Of a stretch of 64,000 nucleotides of DNA, positions 1-10,051 are shown piece after piece. Under the pieces are notes generated by a model. It saw only the letters and a program-made list of their open reading frames with translations, made no database searches and was not told the DNA's origin. The number at the start of each line of letters is the position of its first letter. Position 1 is the stretch's first letter. The stretch is from Cordylochernes scorpioides (lineage: Eukaryota; Arthropoda; Arachnida; Pseudoscorpiones; Chernetidae): NCBI GenBank assembly GCA_030710605.1, contig CP092879.1, positions 23,943,605-24,007,604 of the forward strand, written 5' to 3'. Position numbers and translations under genes: made by a program.

Positions 1-970
1 CGTGTGTGATATCTATTAATCTGTTAGTCAGATTATGAATTTTAATATATTCTATGAGTTTGATAAATTTATTATTATTTAGTTTAAATAATGTTTTAAT
101 AAATTTATCGACGAAGTTGTTAGTGTACATTTGTTTTGGGTCCAGTAATTCTTCAAATTCAATGTAACCTAATTTATTTGTAGTTTTACCTCTAGTTTTA
201 TTAGGTTTAGTTTTAAATTCATTTTTATATTTGCAACTGATTTCATAAGTTGAAATTTCTTCTGTTTGTGGTTTGTATGTGTAGTTTAATTCGTCGTTAA
301 GTCCATAAGGGAATAATGTGTTGTGTTTATAAATGTAGTTGTTTTCTAATAATAGTCGTTGTTTTTTGTTTTGACATATGTCTAGTATTTCTATCTTAAA
401 GTTGTTAAAAGTATGTAATTGATTGTGTTCTTTCATATATATATTACCAATTGATTTTTTAGCGTGGTTTCTATGTAGGTTTATTCGTATATTTAATGGG
501 TTACAAGTTTGTCCTATATATGATAGTTGACAAATTTGGCATGTTAATTTATAAATAGTATTCACTAATTTACAACTAGTTGTTTGAAAAGTGTCATGGT
601 TCTTAAGAGAGGGACAAGTTTGACAATTTTTTCTTAGGCAATTCTTAGCGAGTTTAAATTAACATAAAAGAGGTGCTAACACTAATATGTTTGTAGTTTT
701 TTTTAGTTTTTTTAGTTTGTTATTCTTATGAATTTTTAAAATATATTTTACTTAATTGTTTTTGTGGTGATAAAATTTGTAATAAATTGAATAATTAATC
801 TATAAATATATAGATATTACTGTTTGTTATCTGTTATATTTTTAAGAATAACTAATAAAAAAAACATCTTTAAACTAACAAAAACACTGAAAAAAACAAA
901 AGTTCTGAAATTATTTTTTTTTTTCTAGAATTACTTTTATAATTTAATTTTTAATAATCAAACAATGAAA
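1..970 (-). mobile_element. Inverted 5' part of a Penelope-like element
   Basis: Read on the minus strand, this segment matches the 5' region and first ~190 codons of the plus-strand element at 1155-2122 almost base for base, e.g. 1-40 is the reverse complement of 2083-2122. It is therefore a second copy placed head-to-head with the first, and it continues off the left edge. Inverted partial copies at the 5' side are common in Penelope-like elements. The encoded GIY-YIG part is open in this copy as far as it can be followed. Confidence 0.9.
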
Positions 971-1039
971 GTTTGCTCCTTAAATTTTTTAAAATTAGAA
1001 TCACTGTTATAATTTTGTTATATAGTTTCTACACTATAT
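971..1039 (+). repeat. 69-bp direct repeat, left copy
   Basis: An exact 69-bp match to 5267-5335 on the same strand. It lies in the loop between the two inverted Penelope-like copies; the partner lies just beyond the 3' region of the plus-strand copy. It may be a pseudo-LTR remnant or an unusually long target-site duplication; the sequence alone does not decide. Confidence 0.85.
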
Positions 1040-1557
1040 TAATTCATATGAGCTTGCTCTATGATATATTTTTTTTATATATAACATAATATACAAATTA
1101 AATTATATTAGATATTCTAATATAAATAAATCTTCATACAAATTTTAATTATCTTTCATTGTTTGATTATTAAAAATTAAATTATAAAAGTAATTCTAGA
1201 AAAAAAAAATAATTTCAGAACTTTTGTTTTTTTCAGTGTTTTTGTTAGTTTAAAGATGTTTTTTTTATTAGTTATTCTTAAAAATATAACAGATAACAAA
1301 CAGTAATATCTATATATTTATAGATTAATTATTCAATTTATTACAAATTTTATCACCACAAAAACAATTAAGTAAAATATATTTTAAAAATTCATAAGAA
1401 TAACAAACTAAAAAAACTAAAAAAAACTACAAACATATTAGTGTTAGCACCTCTTTTATGTTAATTTAAACTCGCTAAGAATTGCCTAAGAAAAAATTGT
1501 CAAACTTGTCCCTCTCTTAAGAACCATGACACTTTTCAAACAACTAGTTGTAAATTA

Positions 1558-3939
1558 GTGAATACTATTTATAAATTAACATGCCAAATTTGTCAACTAT
1601 CATATATAGGACAAACTTGTAACCCATTAAATATACGAATAAACCTACATAGAAACCACGCTAAAAAATCAATTGGTAATATATATATGAAAGAACACAA
1701 TCAATTACATACTTTTAACAACTTTAAGATAGAAATACTAGACATATGTCAAAACAAAAAACAACGACTATTATTAGAAAACAACTACATTTATAAACAC
1801 AACACATTATTCCCTTATGGACTTAACGACGAATTAAACTACACATACAAACCACAAACAGAAGAAATTTCAACTTATGAAATCAGTTGCAAATATAAAA
1901 ATGAATTTAAAACTAAACCTAATAAAACTAGAGGTAAAACTACAAATAAATTAGGTTACATTGAATTTGAAGAATTACTGGACCCAAAACAAATGTACAC
2001 TAACAACTTCGTCGATAAATTTATTAAAACATTATTTAAACTAAATAATAATAAATTTATCAAACTCATAGAATATATTAAAATTCATAATCTGACTAAC
2101 AGATTAATAGATATCACACACGACATCTTTAAATACAGAAAAATTAAACAAAATACTAATAACATTAATATTATCATTAAATTTAATAACAATTTATTTA
2201 ATCATATTAAATTTAATGATATTTTTAATAACCAAATCATCAATAATCTTTTCCCTATAAAAAATTTAAATTTTAAAACAATCTGGAGATACAATAAAAA
2301 TATAGGTAATTTAGTTTGCAATTATAACCAATTTATTAATAATTTGGCAAATTTTAAAAAAATTAAATGTAATTGCAACAACTATATTGATAAATATAAG
2401 TACTCAGGTCATATATTAACTAGCAACTTTTCTTTTTTAAATCCAGAATATCAAGAAATTTTAAATAAAGGGTATAAATATATACCTCAAATTAAACACA
2501 ATTATAATAATACAATTAAATCTATATTAAAAGATATAGATATTTTCATAAATAAAACTAGTATAAAATACAGTATTCCAGAATTTACTTTTCTGGAATG
2601 GAAACATAATATTAAAAAGGAAATTTTAAATTATTATAATAATACACTTAAATACACAAAACCCAATTCAGACATTCCTTCTTTCAAAGAAAATATAATT
2701 AATTTACAGAAGGACTATATTATCACTCCTATAGATAAATGTCCCAATAATTTATCTTTAATTTGTAAAAATCTATACCACGATATACTAAAAAAGGAAA
2801 TTGATAATAATCATAAATACACTTTTGCTAGAACTACAGGCACAAAAATCAAAAAAGACATCAAAAATGTTGAAAATTCACTAAAAATTTATAATAACCA
2901 CAAAAATCCAAACATACCAAAGTTCTATATAATTCCTAAACTACACAAAAAACCTATTTCTTTCAGAACAATCACATCTGGTATAAATTCAGTCATAAAA
3001 AATATTGATATACAATTAGCCTCAACACTACAATTTATTATAAATAAATTAACTAATAAATATAATTATAAATTTATCGACTCAAATAAAAAAATCATTA
3101 ATTATTTAATGAACAATTGGACAAATATTGAAACAGTACACACATTTGACTTTGAGGACCTATATTCTAAAATAAATTTAAGAGATCTAAATAATAAAAT
3201 AACCAATTTATTTAATGAATTAATTAATGACAAAACTTTCTACATTAAAATTATTCATAACAAATATAAAACATTTAAATTAGATCTTAAAACAGCAAAA
3301 ACTCTACTGGAAACATTTTTAAATTTTAACTATATAGAATTTAAAAATAAAATATATATTCAATCAGAAGGCGTTCCCATGGGTACTTCTTCTAGTCCGT
3401 TACTAGCAAATTTAATATTGTTCTGGTACGAAAGAGAATACTTTCTACAAAATAATATTAATTGGCAAATATTCCGATATGTAGATGACATAATAATATT
3501 TAATAATCCACTGTTTAAAAAATTAATACCTGAAATATATCCTAAATACTTGAAACTTAAGAACAATGAAAAAATTTATAGAAACAAAAAAGTTAACTTT
3601 TTAGACTTGAATATAGACCTTACAAATAGTGCTGTTAGAGTTTATAATAAAAAGAGTAATTATAATTTCAATATTATAAAATACTGTAATATGAATTCTA
3701 ATATATCATTAAATTGCTGTAAAGGTATATATTATGGTCAGTTTCTAAGATTTTATAGAATAAATAATATATTAGATAATTTCATAGAAGATGTTAAAAA
3801 TTTAAACATGGAATTTATTAAAAACAAATTTAGTATCAAACAAGTAAAATATTTCAACAGTATATCAATTATAAAATATTTAAAAAAAAATAAATGGAAA
3901 TATCCATTTATGAAATCAACTTTCTATAATTTCTCTTAA
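1558..3939 (+). CDS. Penelope-like protein: GIY-YIG endonuclease then reverse transcriptase
   Basis: The product would nick target DNA with a GIY-YIG nuclease and prime reverse transcription. The N-terminus shows TIYKLTC, a C-x2-C pair, YIGQT (residues ~16-20) and a following R..H. The RT follows: PKLHKKP near 460, motif A FDFEDLY near 528, motif B GVPMGT near 604 and motif C YVDD near 640. Nuclease before RT is the permuted order of the Naiad/Chlamys group; classical Penelope has it at the C-terminus. The frame begins with GTG at 1558 but is open back to 1465, where a TAA at 1462 closes it; this upstream part has a further C-x6-C-x2-C pattern and no ATG, so the true start, an intron or a 5' mutation is unresolved. 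The frame is otherwise intact. Confidence 0.9.
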   Translation: MNTIYKLTCQICQLSYIGQTCNPLNIRINLHRNHAKKSIGNIYMKEHNQLHTFNNFKIEILDICQNKKQRLLLENNYIYKHNTLFPYGLNDELNYTYKPQTEEISTYEISCKYKNEFKTKPNKTRGKTTNKLGYIEFEELLDPKQMYTNNFVDKFIKTLFKLNNNKFIKLIEYIKIHNLTNRLIDITHDIFKYRKIKQNTNNINIIIKFNNNLFNHIKFNDIFNNQIINNLFPIKNLNFKTIWRYNKNIGNLVCNYNQFINNLANFKKIKCNCNNYIDKYKYSGHILTSNFSFLNPEYQEILNKGYKYIPQIKHNYNNTIKSILKDIDIFINKTSIKYSIPEFTFLEWKHNIKKEILNYYNNTLKYTKPNSDIPSFKENIINLQKDYIITPIDKCPNNLSLICKNLYHDILKKEIDNNHKYTFARTTGTKIKKDIKNVENSLKIYNNHKNPNIPKFYIIPKLHKKPISFRTITSGINSVIKNIDIQLASTLQFIINKLTNKYNYKFIDSNKKIINYLMNNWTNIETVHTFDFEDLYSKINLRDLNNKITNLFNELINDKTFYIKIIHNKYKTFKLDLKTAKTLLETFLNFNYIEFKNKIYIQSEGVPMGTSSSPLLANLILFWYEREYFLQNNINWQIFRYVDDIIIFNNPLFKKLIPEIYPKYLKLKNNEKIYRNKKVNFLDLNIDLTNSAVRVYNKKSNYNFNIIKYCNMNSNISLNCCKGIYYGQFLRFYRINNILDNFIEDVKNLNMEFIKNKFSIKQVKYFNSISIIKYLKKNKWKYPFMKSTFYNFS

Positions 3940-4484
3940 TATTAACTAAAACAAATTTATAATCTTTAACAGTTAATTAAACTTTTATTAAATAACTGAT
4001 TAAAAGATTTTTTCACAAGATTTTTAAAGTTTTAAAGTATATATTTCATTTTTGATTAATCTCCAATTTCTGGGGAGGAAAATGGAAGTTAAATAAAGAT
4101 GAATTTGCACAATTAATAGCTTTATTAAACTCTTATAATTTGCCTTTTTAAAGGAATATTAAAAGATGATTAAGTGTTAAATCAGTTATTTTGATATAAC
4201 TATCTGTAAAGATTATAAAACTTAGCTTTCTTCCTTTAACTATTTTTCCTATCTTCTTTAATTTTCTTGTTGTTCAAAAAAATTCTGAAGAAATGGTCTA
4301 AATTTGAAATGTGGGGGGACATTCCCCTCCCGCGACATGTGCAAGCCAGAAATAGATATACACAATGGAGGACGCAGCGGTCAAGGTAGGTTTACAGTTT
4401 GAATTTGTTAACACTGGTATCTGTTATATGTTCATTTAAATATTTCACTGAAACAACTTAATATTAACACATAAAATACGGTTT
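3940..4484. other. 3' region of the Penelope-like element, no gene
   Basis: AT-rich non-coding sequence after the stop codon. A short GC-rich patch at about 4315-4390 stands out; it contains an ATG in good context at 4365 followed after seven codons by GTAGGT. Confidence 0.5.
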
Positions 4485-4569
4485 AAAAGAGATCTATGAC
4501 ATAATAAAGGAGGGGTTGAAATGTCGCTGAAATTTTATCTGATGATCCCCGTTTCAGCAGATCTCTTTT
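4485..4569 (+). ncRNA. Nested, pseudoknotted inverted repeats with hammerhead-like core pieces
   Basis: Perfect outer stem of 11 bp: 4485-4495 pairs with 4559-4569. Inside, GGGG (4512-4515) can pair with CCCC (4547-4550) and GCTGAAA (4526-4532) with TTTCAGC (4552-4558), in a crossing order. GAAA (4518-4521), a TGTC that resembles a decayed CGTC cleavage site (4522-4525), and CTGATGA (4539-4545) lie inside. These are hammerhead core strings, but stem I is not in a standard position. The call is of a structured RNA; ribozyme identity is inference. Confidence 0.45.
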
Positions 4570-5266
4570 TCCAATTTATTTCAATTTAAAGTTTTTTGTG
4601 TATGTCTGGTCTACCATTAGGGTTTCAAAACATAATATCCAAACTTATAACAAATGTTAATTCATACTATAGATATATTACTAAATACAACTATTTATAA
4701 TCATATTATAAAATAAAAAAACCTTTAAAAATCTTTAAAAAAAAAAAAAAAAAGGATAAAACATAAAATCATAAAAAAAATATATATATATACTAACAAT
4801 TTTATCTACCTTCTTTATAAAACTCTTTTTTTTTTTTTCCCTTATTATTAGTTTGATTAAAAGTGCATGGTTCTGTCTTTCTCTCTTTTTTCTAACTATT
4901 ATATATATTATCTCTTCGATTATTCTATATATAGGATTAGAGTATGTCTGAATGACGTGTAAAAGCCGATGTAATAGACGTTACTTTGTTAATTTTTTTT
5001 ATTGTTATTAATTATAAATATATAATTAACTTGAGGATGTAAAAGAAGTAATGGATTTTTTTTTTTTTTTTTTTTTTCTCTCTCTATCTACAAATTAATA
5101 ACATTTTACAAATTTTATAATTTGTATTTAAATGATCATAATAGTGAAGATAATTTTAATACAAAACTGGACTATAAAATTAAATAACTATTTATTATTA
5201 TAATTAATTTAGATTTAGCTTGCTAATCTAATCAAATCTAACTGATATAAGTTATCATTATTATCA

Positions 5267-5327
5267 GTTTGCTCCTTAAATTTTTTAAAATTAGAATCAC
5301 TGTTATAATTTTGTTATATAGTTTCTA

Positions 5328-5335
<8 letters not shown>
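5267..5335 (+). repeat. 69-bp direct repeat, right copy
   Basis: Identical to 971-1039. It runs directly into a TA dinucleotide tract (to about 5361). Confidence 0.85.
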
Positions 5336-5363
<28 letters not shown>

Positions 5364-5379
5364 GTATCTCGTATGTATC

Positions 5380-5770
5380 ATAAGAGACACTTCTCCCTTC
5401 AAATGTACATCTCGAGTTTGGCACTATTGAATCCCCCTAATAATAAATTTACTAGTGATGATAAAGAATTAGCTGCAACCCCAGTTTTGGAAAATCCAGA
5501 CAAATAACCAACAACCTGTATATCATACACACACAAAAGCCTTTATTAGGGACTTGCTCTATACAGATTCTCCCAATTGGGTAAGGTAATAATCATCTTG
5601 TGCTATTTACATCGGTAGTGAAATAGAAATTGAACTGGCTTTACTCTTGGTCTCAAGGTCATTCCCAACAACCTGTAAACCATGGTGTCAGGCTATTGCA
5701 CTAATCGATACAGGGGTTGCTTCTATTCCCTAATATCCTATGGTGCCGTAGCTCTCGACTAAATGTTTGG
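5380..5770. repeat. Dispersed repeat shared with 32535-32715
   Basis: The stretch with ACTAGTGATGATAAAGAAT, CCAGTTTTGG and CAACCTGTATA recurs in the same order at 32535-32715, and a shorter relic lies near 33620-33690. No open frame or terminal repeats are recognised. Confidence 0.55.
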
Positions 5771-5859
5771 TACCTAGAGACTTCCTTAGAAATCAAGAAA
5801 TTGTTATGTAAGTCAAAATTGATTAAATACGTTGTTCATGTGAAATAATAAGAGGTTTA

Positions 5860-5935
5860 TTTGATATCTGTTCCCCTAGATGGCGATCTGCCATCTAAAA
5901 AGCTCATGTGAGAGGTAGGATATGCACTTTTTTGT
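5860..5935. repeat. End fragment of repeat family B
   Basis: Contains the 'GTTCC..CTAGATGGC..TCTGCC' block and the following 'CTCATGTGAG..AGGATATG' block that mark one end of family B copies at 19430-19490 and 26620-26700. Confidence 0.5.
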
Positions 5936-5984
5936 GTTTAGTGTAATAGATATATTTAAAACCTTTATTTAAGCTTCTGAAAGA

Positions 5985-7610
5985 AGTGCTATTTTGGAAT
6001 TAAATCTAGGATTTATAATTTATTGTGCAACTTATTCATAATTTTATATCAATAGTATTTCTTTGTGTCTTGAATTATAAGCATAGCAGAAACGCTTTGA
6101 CATTCTTTCGGAAATTCGATTTCAAATTTGGGCAATATATGGGATTTGGTGAATAACGACTATTCAAAAATCATTCAGAATATTCCGTGAAGTTGAATTT
6201 GGCGTAGCAAATTTAGAGCACATTTGATAATTAAAAAACAAAACTTTCATACATAAATATTGTTAAAACTTCCTATTGCTGGGCCATTAATTCCAAATCT
6301 GAGAACTTGCGCTTGGAGGATAGAAAGTAATCATTTGAAAATTCATCTTTTTAATCGAATCTTTTTTACCTTATTGTTAAACTCAGAAATAACCATAATT
6401 GTTATTGGAAAAAAAAGTATTCTGCGCAAAAAAAGCGAATTATAGAAGACTCCAATTATATTTTTTGTTTTTATTTAATTTATTTTAATTTATTAATTTT
6501 TATATATTTATTTTTATTTATTCTAATTTTTTATTTATATTTATTCATATACTTGTTGTGTTTCTCGATGCTAAGCATCTTCTTAGAAGTGCTGTTTGCA
6601 GCAATCGTGCTGGCCGCCGCGTGCATAGCGGGCTTACTTTCAAAAATTAAATCGTTGAAAGAGGAATTGGCGATGGAAAGGGAAAGAAACGCCTCTTTCC
6701 AAACAAAGCTTGATAACGGGTTTGAAGAGATGACTAATTTGAGTCATAAAATAACTGATTCAGTCAAAATTTCAAACGCAGCTGTAAAGGAAAACAAGAG
6801 ACTGAAGGCAAAAATTCTTACTGTAGCGTGGAAAGTAAACAGAATGGAATCTCGTGAGCGAATCACTAAGACAAAGTTGAAACTTTTGAAACACAAAATT
6901 ACAAAAGAAGAAAAGGTTGCCTTCTGGAAGCGGACAATCCCCGGCTTGTTTTCCCTAAAGGATATGAAGAAATATCTAATTAAATGGACTAATTTCTTCA
7001 GAGTTCTTCTCTGTTCTAAGAAGATGGCGGAAGGTTCGAAGGGGACGGCGAATGATATGAAGGAAGTAAAGATCTACGGATTCGACGGGATCTTCGACAG
7101 AATAAAAAAAAAAGACTGACTTTTTCAAAATTTGATCGTGGAGATATTTTCTAATTGGATGGAAAATAAATGAGGAACTGAGTTGTTATTTCTTATTTAT
7201 TATGAACCGCTATTTTATATTTTGAACTCTCTTAAAGAAAGTTGATAAAATTTAAAATATGATTTACTCATAAAAAGAAGATTGATATATAATTATGGTG
7301 AATATTATCTTTAATAGGTCGTGTTACAAGCTTACTAGTTTACTAAGCCTAATCTCACTTTAGATGTTTACATTCTATTATAGGTCTAGACAATTATATA
7401 GGATAGTTTTATGTTTCAAATAGTTATAGTAATTTTTGTTTCTATTTCCCTAGGTTAGTTTATTATATTAATAAGCTTGTACTGAATTCTTCTCCTTTAG
7501 TGTCTATCTCATTGTTTACCTTGGTTGACCTAATGTAAACAAACAACATAATTGGGCAATTTTCAGATTACTTTTATAAACATGATATTGATAAATAACC
7601 TAACGGGTGA
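5985..7610 (+). repeat. Tandem gene-bearing unit, copy 1
   Basis: Homologous upstream, coding and downstream sequence recurs at 8030-9397 (continued at 16680-16738 and 17598-17830) and at 20330-21960. The shared order is: 'CTTTGACA..TTTTCG' block, T-rich TTTATTTA tract, open frame, then a downstream block ending near 'TTGGTTGACC..ATGT'. This looks like local segmental duplication of a whole gene rather than transposition, since flanking non-coding sequence is included. Confidence 0.75.
6568..7119 (+). CDS. Unrecognised single-pass membrane/coiled-coil protein, copy 1
   Basis: A 183-residue frame starting at the ATG that aligns with the start of the two paralogs (the frame is open a little further upstream). 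Residues ~4-24 are strongly hydrophobic (signal anchor or signal peptide); ~25-110 are rich in K, E, L and N with heptad-like spacing, so probably coiled coil. A central block MESRERITKTKLK..LKHKITK is nearly identical in all copies, and the end has a GFDGI.DRIKKK motif. The protein diverges from copy 2 at roughly half its positions while length and frame are kept, which suggests past selection. The ATG follows a long TTTATTTA tract. No known family is recognised; function is not assigned. Confidence 0.65.
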   Translation: MLSIFLEVLFAAIVLAAACIAGLLSKIKSLKEELAMERERNASFQTKLDNGFEEMTNLSHKITDSVKISNAAVKENKRLKAKILTVAWKVNRMESRERITKTKLKLLKHKITKEEKVAFWKRTIPGLFSLKDMKKYLIKWTNFFRVLLCSKKMAEGSKGTANDMKEVKIYGFDGIFDRIKKKD

Positions 7611-7619
7611 ATTTTTCTT

Positions 7620-7990
7620 ACATAGTTGGACGAGTTGGGTTGATTCAACCCACTTGTGTAACTTTAGGAAATAAGCGCTAAATTATGATTTAAATCAATA
7701 TTTAAAAAATATTTAAATTCGAAATTATTATAGACGCGTATGAATCTTTTAAAAATAAAACAATATCTACTGCCCTTACTGCAATGGAAATAACGGGAAC
7801 CAGGCCCTCCCATTAATTTTTCCATTGCAGTAAGGGCAGTAGAAATTGTTTCATTTTGAAAAGAATCATACGCGTCTATAATAGTTTCGTATTTTGATAA
7901 CAGATGGCGCGCTAGTGCATCTTAATATAAATATAGATATGTTGAATTTCTCCATATTCAGAAAATATATTTATTAAAAATAAAAAGACA
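7620..7990. repeat. Palindromic family A repeat, decayed
   Basis: Two inverted arms carry the family's CTACTGCCCTTACTGCAATG block (7768-7790 and its complement at 7832-7852), with GCGCGCTAGTGCATC near 7908. The ribozyme-like part is deleted in this copy. It separates gene units 1 and 2. Confidence 0.7.
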
Positions 7991-8029
7991 TATCCTGGCC
8001 AGGCTCACATCAGCCTTTCTAGATAGCCT

Positions 8030-9397
8030 TCTCTGCCATGAAATCTAGCATTTATAATTTAAAAACCTTATTGTGCAACTTCTTCAAACTTTTATATAAA
8101 AATGTATTTAAGAGTATTTCTTTGTTTCTTGAATCAAAGAATTATAGGCAGAGCTGAAAATCTTTGACACTTTTTCGAAAACCCGATTTTAAATTTGGAC
8201 AATATAAGGTCTTTGAGGCACAATGATTATTCAAAATTCATTCGAAATATTCCGTGAAAGTTGAATTAGCCATATCAAATTTTAGCACATTAAAAAATTA
8301 AAACGCAGAAAACCTTCATACATAAATATTGTTAAAACTCCCTATTTTGGTGGAAAATTAATTACAAATTTGAGAATTTGCGCTTGGAGAATAGAAAGTA
8401 AACATTTGAAAAATAATCTTTCTAATCGATTCTTATTACCTCATTGTTCAACTTAGGAATAATTGTTATCAGAAAGTTACCAAGCTCAAAGAAAGCGAAT
8501 TTCAAAAGCATTCAAATATTTTTAATTTTAATTTTTATTTATTCATATTTATTTTATTTAATTTTATTTATTTATTTATATTTTTATTTATTTATTTATT
8601 TTCGATGCTGGGCATCTTCTTGGAGGTGCTGTTCGCAGCACTCGTCTTGGCCGCCGCGTTCATTGCGGCGTTACTTTCAAGGATTGAATCTTTGAAGAAA
8701 GATTTGGCGATAGAGAAAGTAAAGAACGCTTCCTTTCAAAAGAAGTTTGATATAGGGTTGCAGAAAATCAATCATTTGAGTGAAAAATTTACTGAATCAG
8801 TCGAAAATTCCATCGCTCTTATTAAAGAAAACAAGAAATTGAAGAAAAAAATTATTGGTGTTGAATGGAGAATGAACCGAATCGAATCTCGTGAGCGAAT
8901 CACTAAGACAAAGTTGAATATTTTGAAGCACAAAATTACAAAACAAGAAAAGGTTACAAGCTGGAAACGAGCGTTACTAGGCTTAGATATTTTGATGAAA
9001 ATCAAAGAGTACATTATCATTTGGACCACCTACTTCAGGGGCGTACTTTCCTTTAAGACTCTGCCGGAGAAAGGGAATGTTTCCAAGAAAGTAGAGGACT
9101 ATGGATTCTACGGGATCGTCGAGAGAATTAAAAAAAGACTGACTTTTGCAACATTTGATCGTTAAGGTGAAATTTACGAATTGGATGGAAAATAAATAAG
9201 GAACTGAGTTGTTATCTTTTATTTATTCTGAACCGCTATTTTGTATTTTGAACTTTCGGAAAGAAAGTGGAAATAATTTAAAATATGATTTACTCCTAAT
9301 AAGAAAATTGATATGAGATTATAGTAAATATTATCCTTAATAGGTCGTGTTACAAGCTTACTGATTTTATTAAGCCTAATCTCACTTTATATATATA
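8030..9397 (+). repeat. Tandem gene-bearing unit, copy 2 (interrupted)
   Basis: Homologous to 5985-7610 and 20330-21960. Its downstream part is cut at 9397 by the gypsy/LTR cluster, resumes at about 16694, is cut again by the family A insert at 16739, and resumes at 17598-17830. Confidence 0.75.
8605..9165 (+). CDS. Unrecognised single-pass membrane/coiled-coil protein, copy 2
   Basis: An intact 186-residue frame from an ATG preceded by a long TTTATTTA tract. Residues ~4-25 form a hydrophobic, Ala/Leu-rich segment; ~26-110 are charged and probably coiled coil; the conserved RIESRERITKTKLNILK block lies near 96-112. A second hydrophobic stretch (about 132-146, YIIIWTTYF) may be a second membrane contact or a buried helix. 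Closest to copy 3 (about nine residues in ten the same by eye) and clearly diverged from copy 1. The C-terminus is basic. No known domain is recognised. It could be a genuine multi-copy host gene or cargo of an unknown element; the surrounding duplication favours the former. Confidence 0.7.
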   Translation: MLGIFLEVLFAALVLAAAFIAALLSRIESLKKDLAIEKVKNASFQKKFDIGLQKINHLSEKFTESVENSIALIKENKKLKKKIIGVEWRMNRIESRERITKTKLNILKHKITKQEKVTSWKRALLGLDILMKIKEYIIIWTTYFRGVLSFKTLPEKGNVSKKVEDYGFYGIVERIKKRLTFATFDR

Positions 9398-9407
9398 TAT
9401 ATATATA
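9398..9407. repeat. TA tract used as insertion target
   Basis: Part of an alternating TA tract (about 9388-9408); the same kind of tract flanks the other side of the gypsy element and the solo LTR. Confidence 0.6.
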
Positions 9408-10051
9408 TGTAGTAAGGTAGTCGATCCTGTAGGATGACTGTAGTGTGTTGGTCAAATGCAGTCGTTGTGACCTCAATGTTAGAGTGGGTTCAGGCGTGAA
9501 TGTATTGCACCAAAGAACGAGACATGGTAGATGTCACCACGGAGATGGCAAAAAGTGAGTGTAGCCGGCGCCGGTAGGGGAGAGCTCCGTCTAGAGGCGT
9601 CTCAAAGTATCGTCCCAAAGCCGACTAACTGTTTTCATAAAAAAAAGGGGGCTGTGGGGGCCAGCTGGATGCAGCACCCCGCCGCCGTCAAGAATTATAA
9701 ACAGACGGCCGCCATAAATTACCAGGACGACCGCGCGCGCCAGGTCGGCATTGCGGGGGAATCTAGAGAGGACCAGATGTACATTCCTGGGGTGTTGTCC
9801 TTTTTGGTCTTCCCATATGAATGTAGTTATCGAGAATCTTCAATAAAACACTAACTTTGAGAGACTTTCTGAGCCATCGTTGGACCAGTAAATCGACACA
9901 CCACAGGGCATACCCGACTTGTTTTTCGGACCTCTTTCCTCCTTCTGGCATCGGCTGTCACTCACTCGAAATTTTATTTGTCACCTTGGCAATTACATTA
10001 TACATTTATACAATACATGGAGACATAGATGTATTGGGATATATTACAACA
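9408..10051 (-). repeat. Gypsy LTR (3' LTR of the element)
   Basis: TG..CA-bounded; nearly identical to 15553-16196. On the coding strand it begins TGTTGTAATATATCCC. Confidence 0.93.

Larger units (their letters stand above)
1155..5266 (+). mobile_element. Penelope-like element with N-terminal endonuclease
   Basis: The left boundary is where homology to the inverted copy begins (near 1155). The right boundary is taken as the base before the second 69-bp repeat and is uncertain. It contains one long reading frame (1465/1558-3939) and a 3' region of about 1.3 kb that includes a nested inverted-repeat structure at 4485-4569. No poly(A) tail or LTR is seen, as expected for the class. Confidence 0.75.

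Noticed and set aside
9531-9854. 107-residue open frame present twice (also 15676-15999)
   Set aside because: Lies inside the two LTRs on the strand opposite to the element; no domain.
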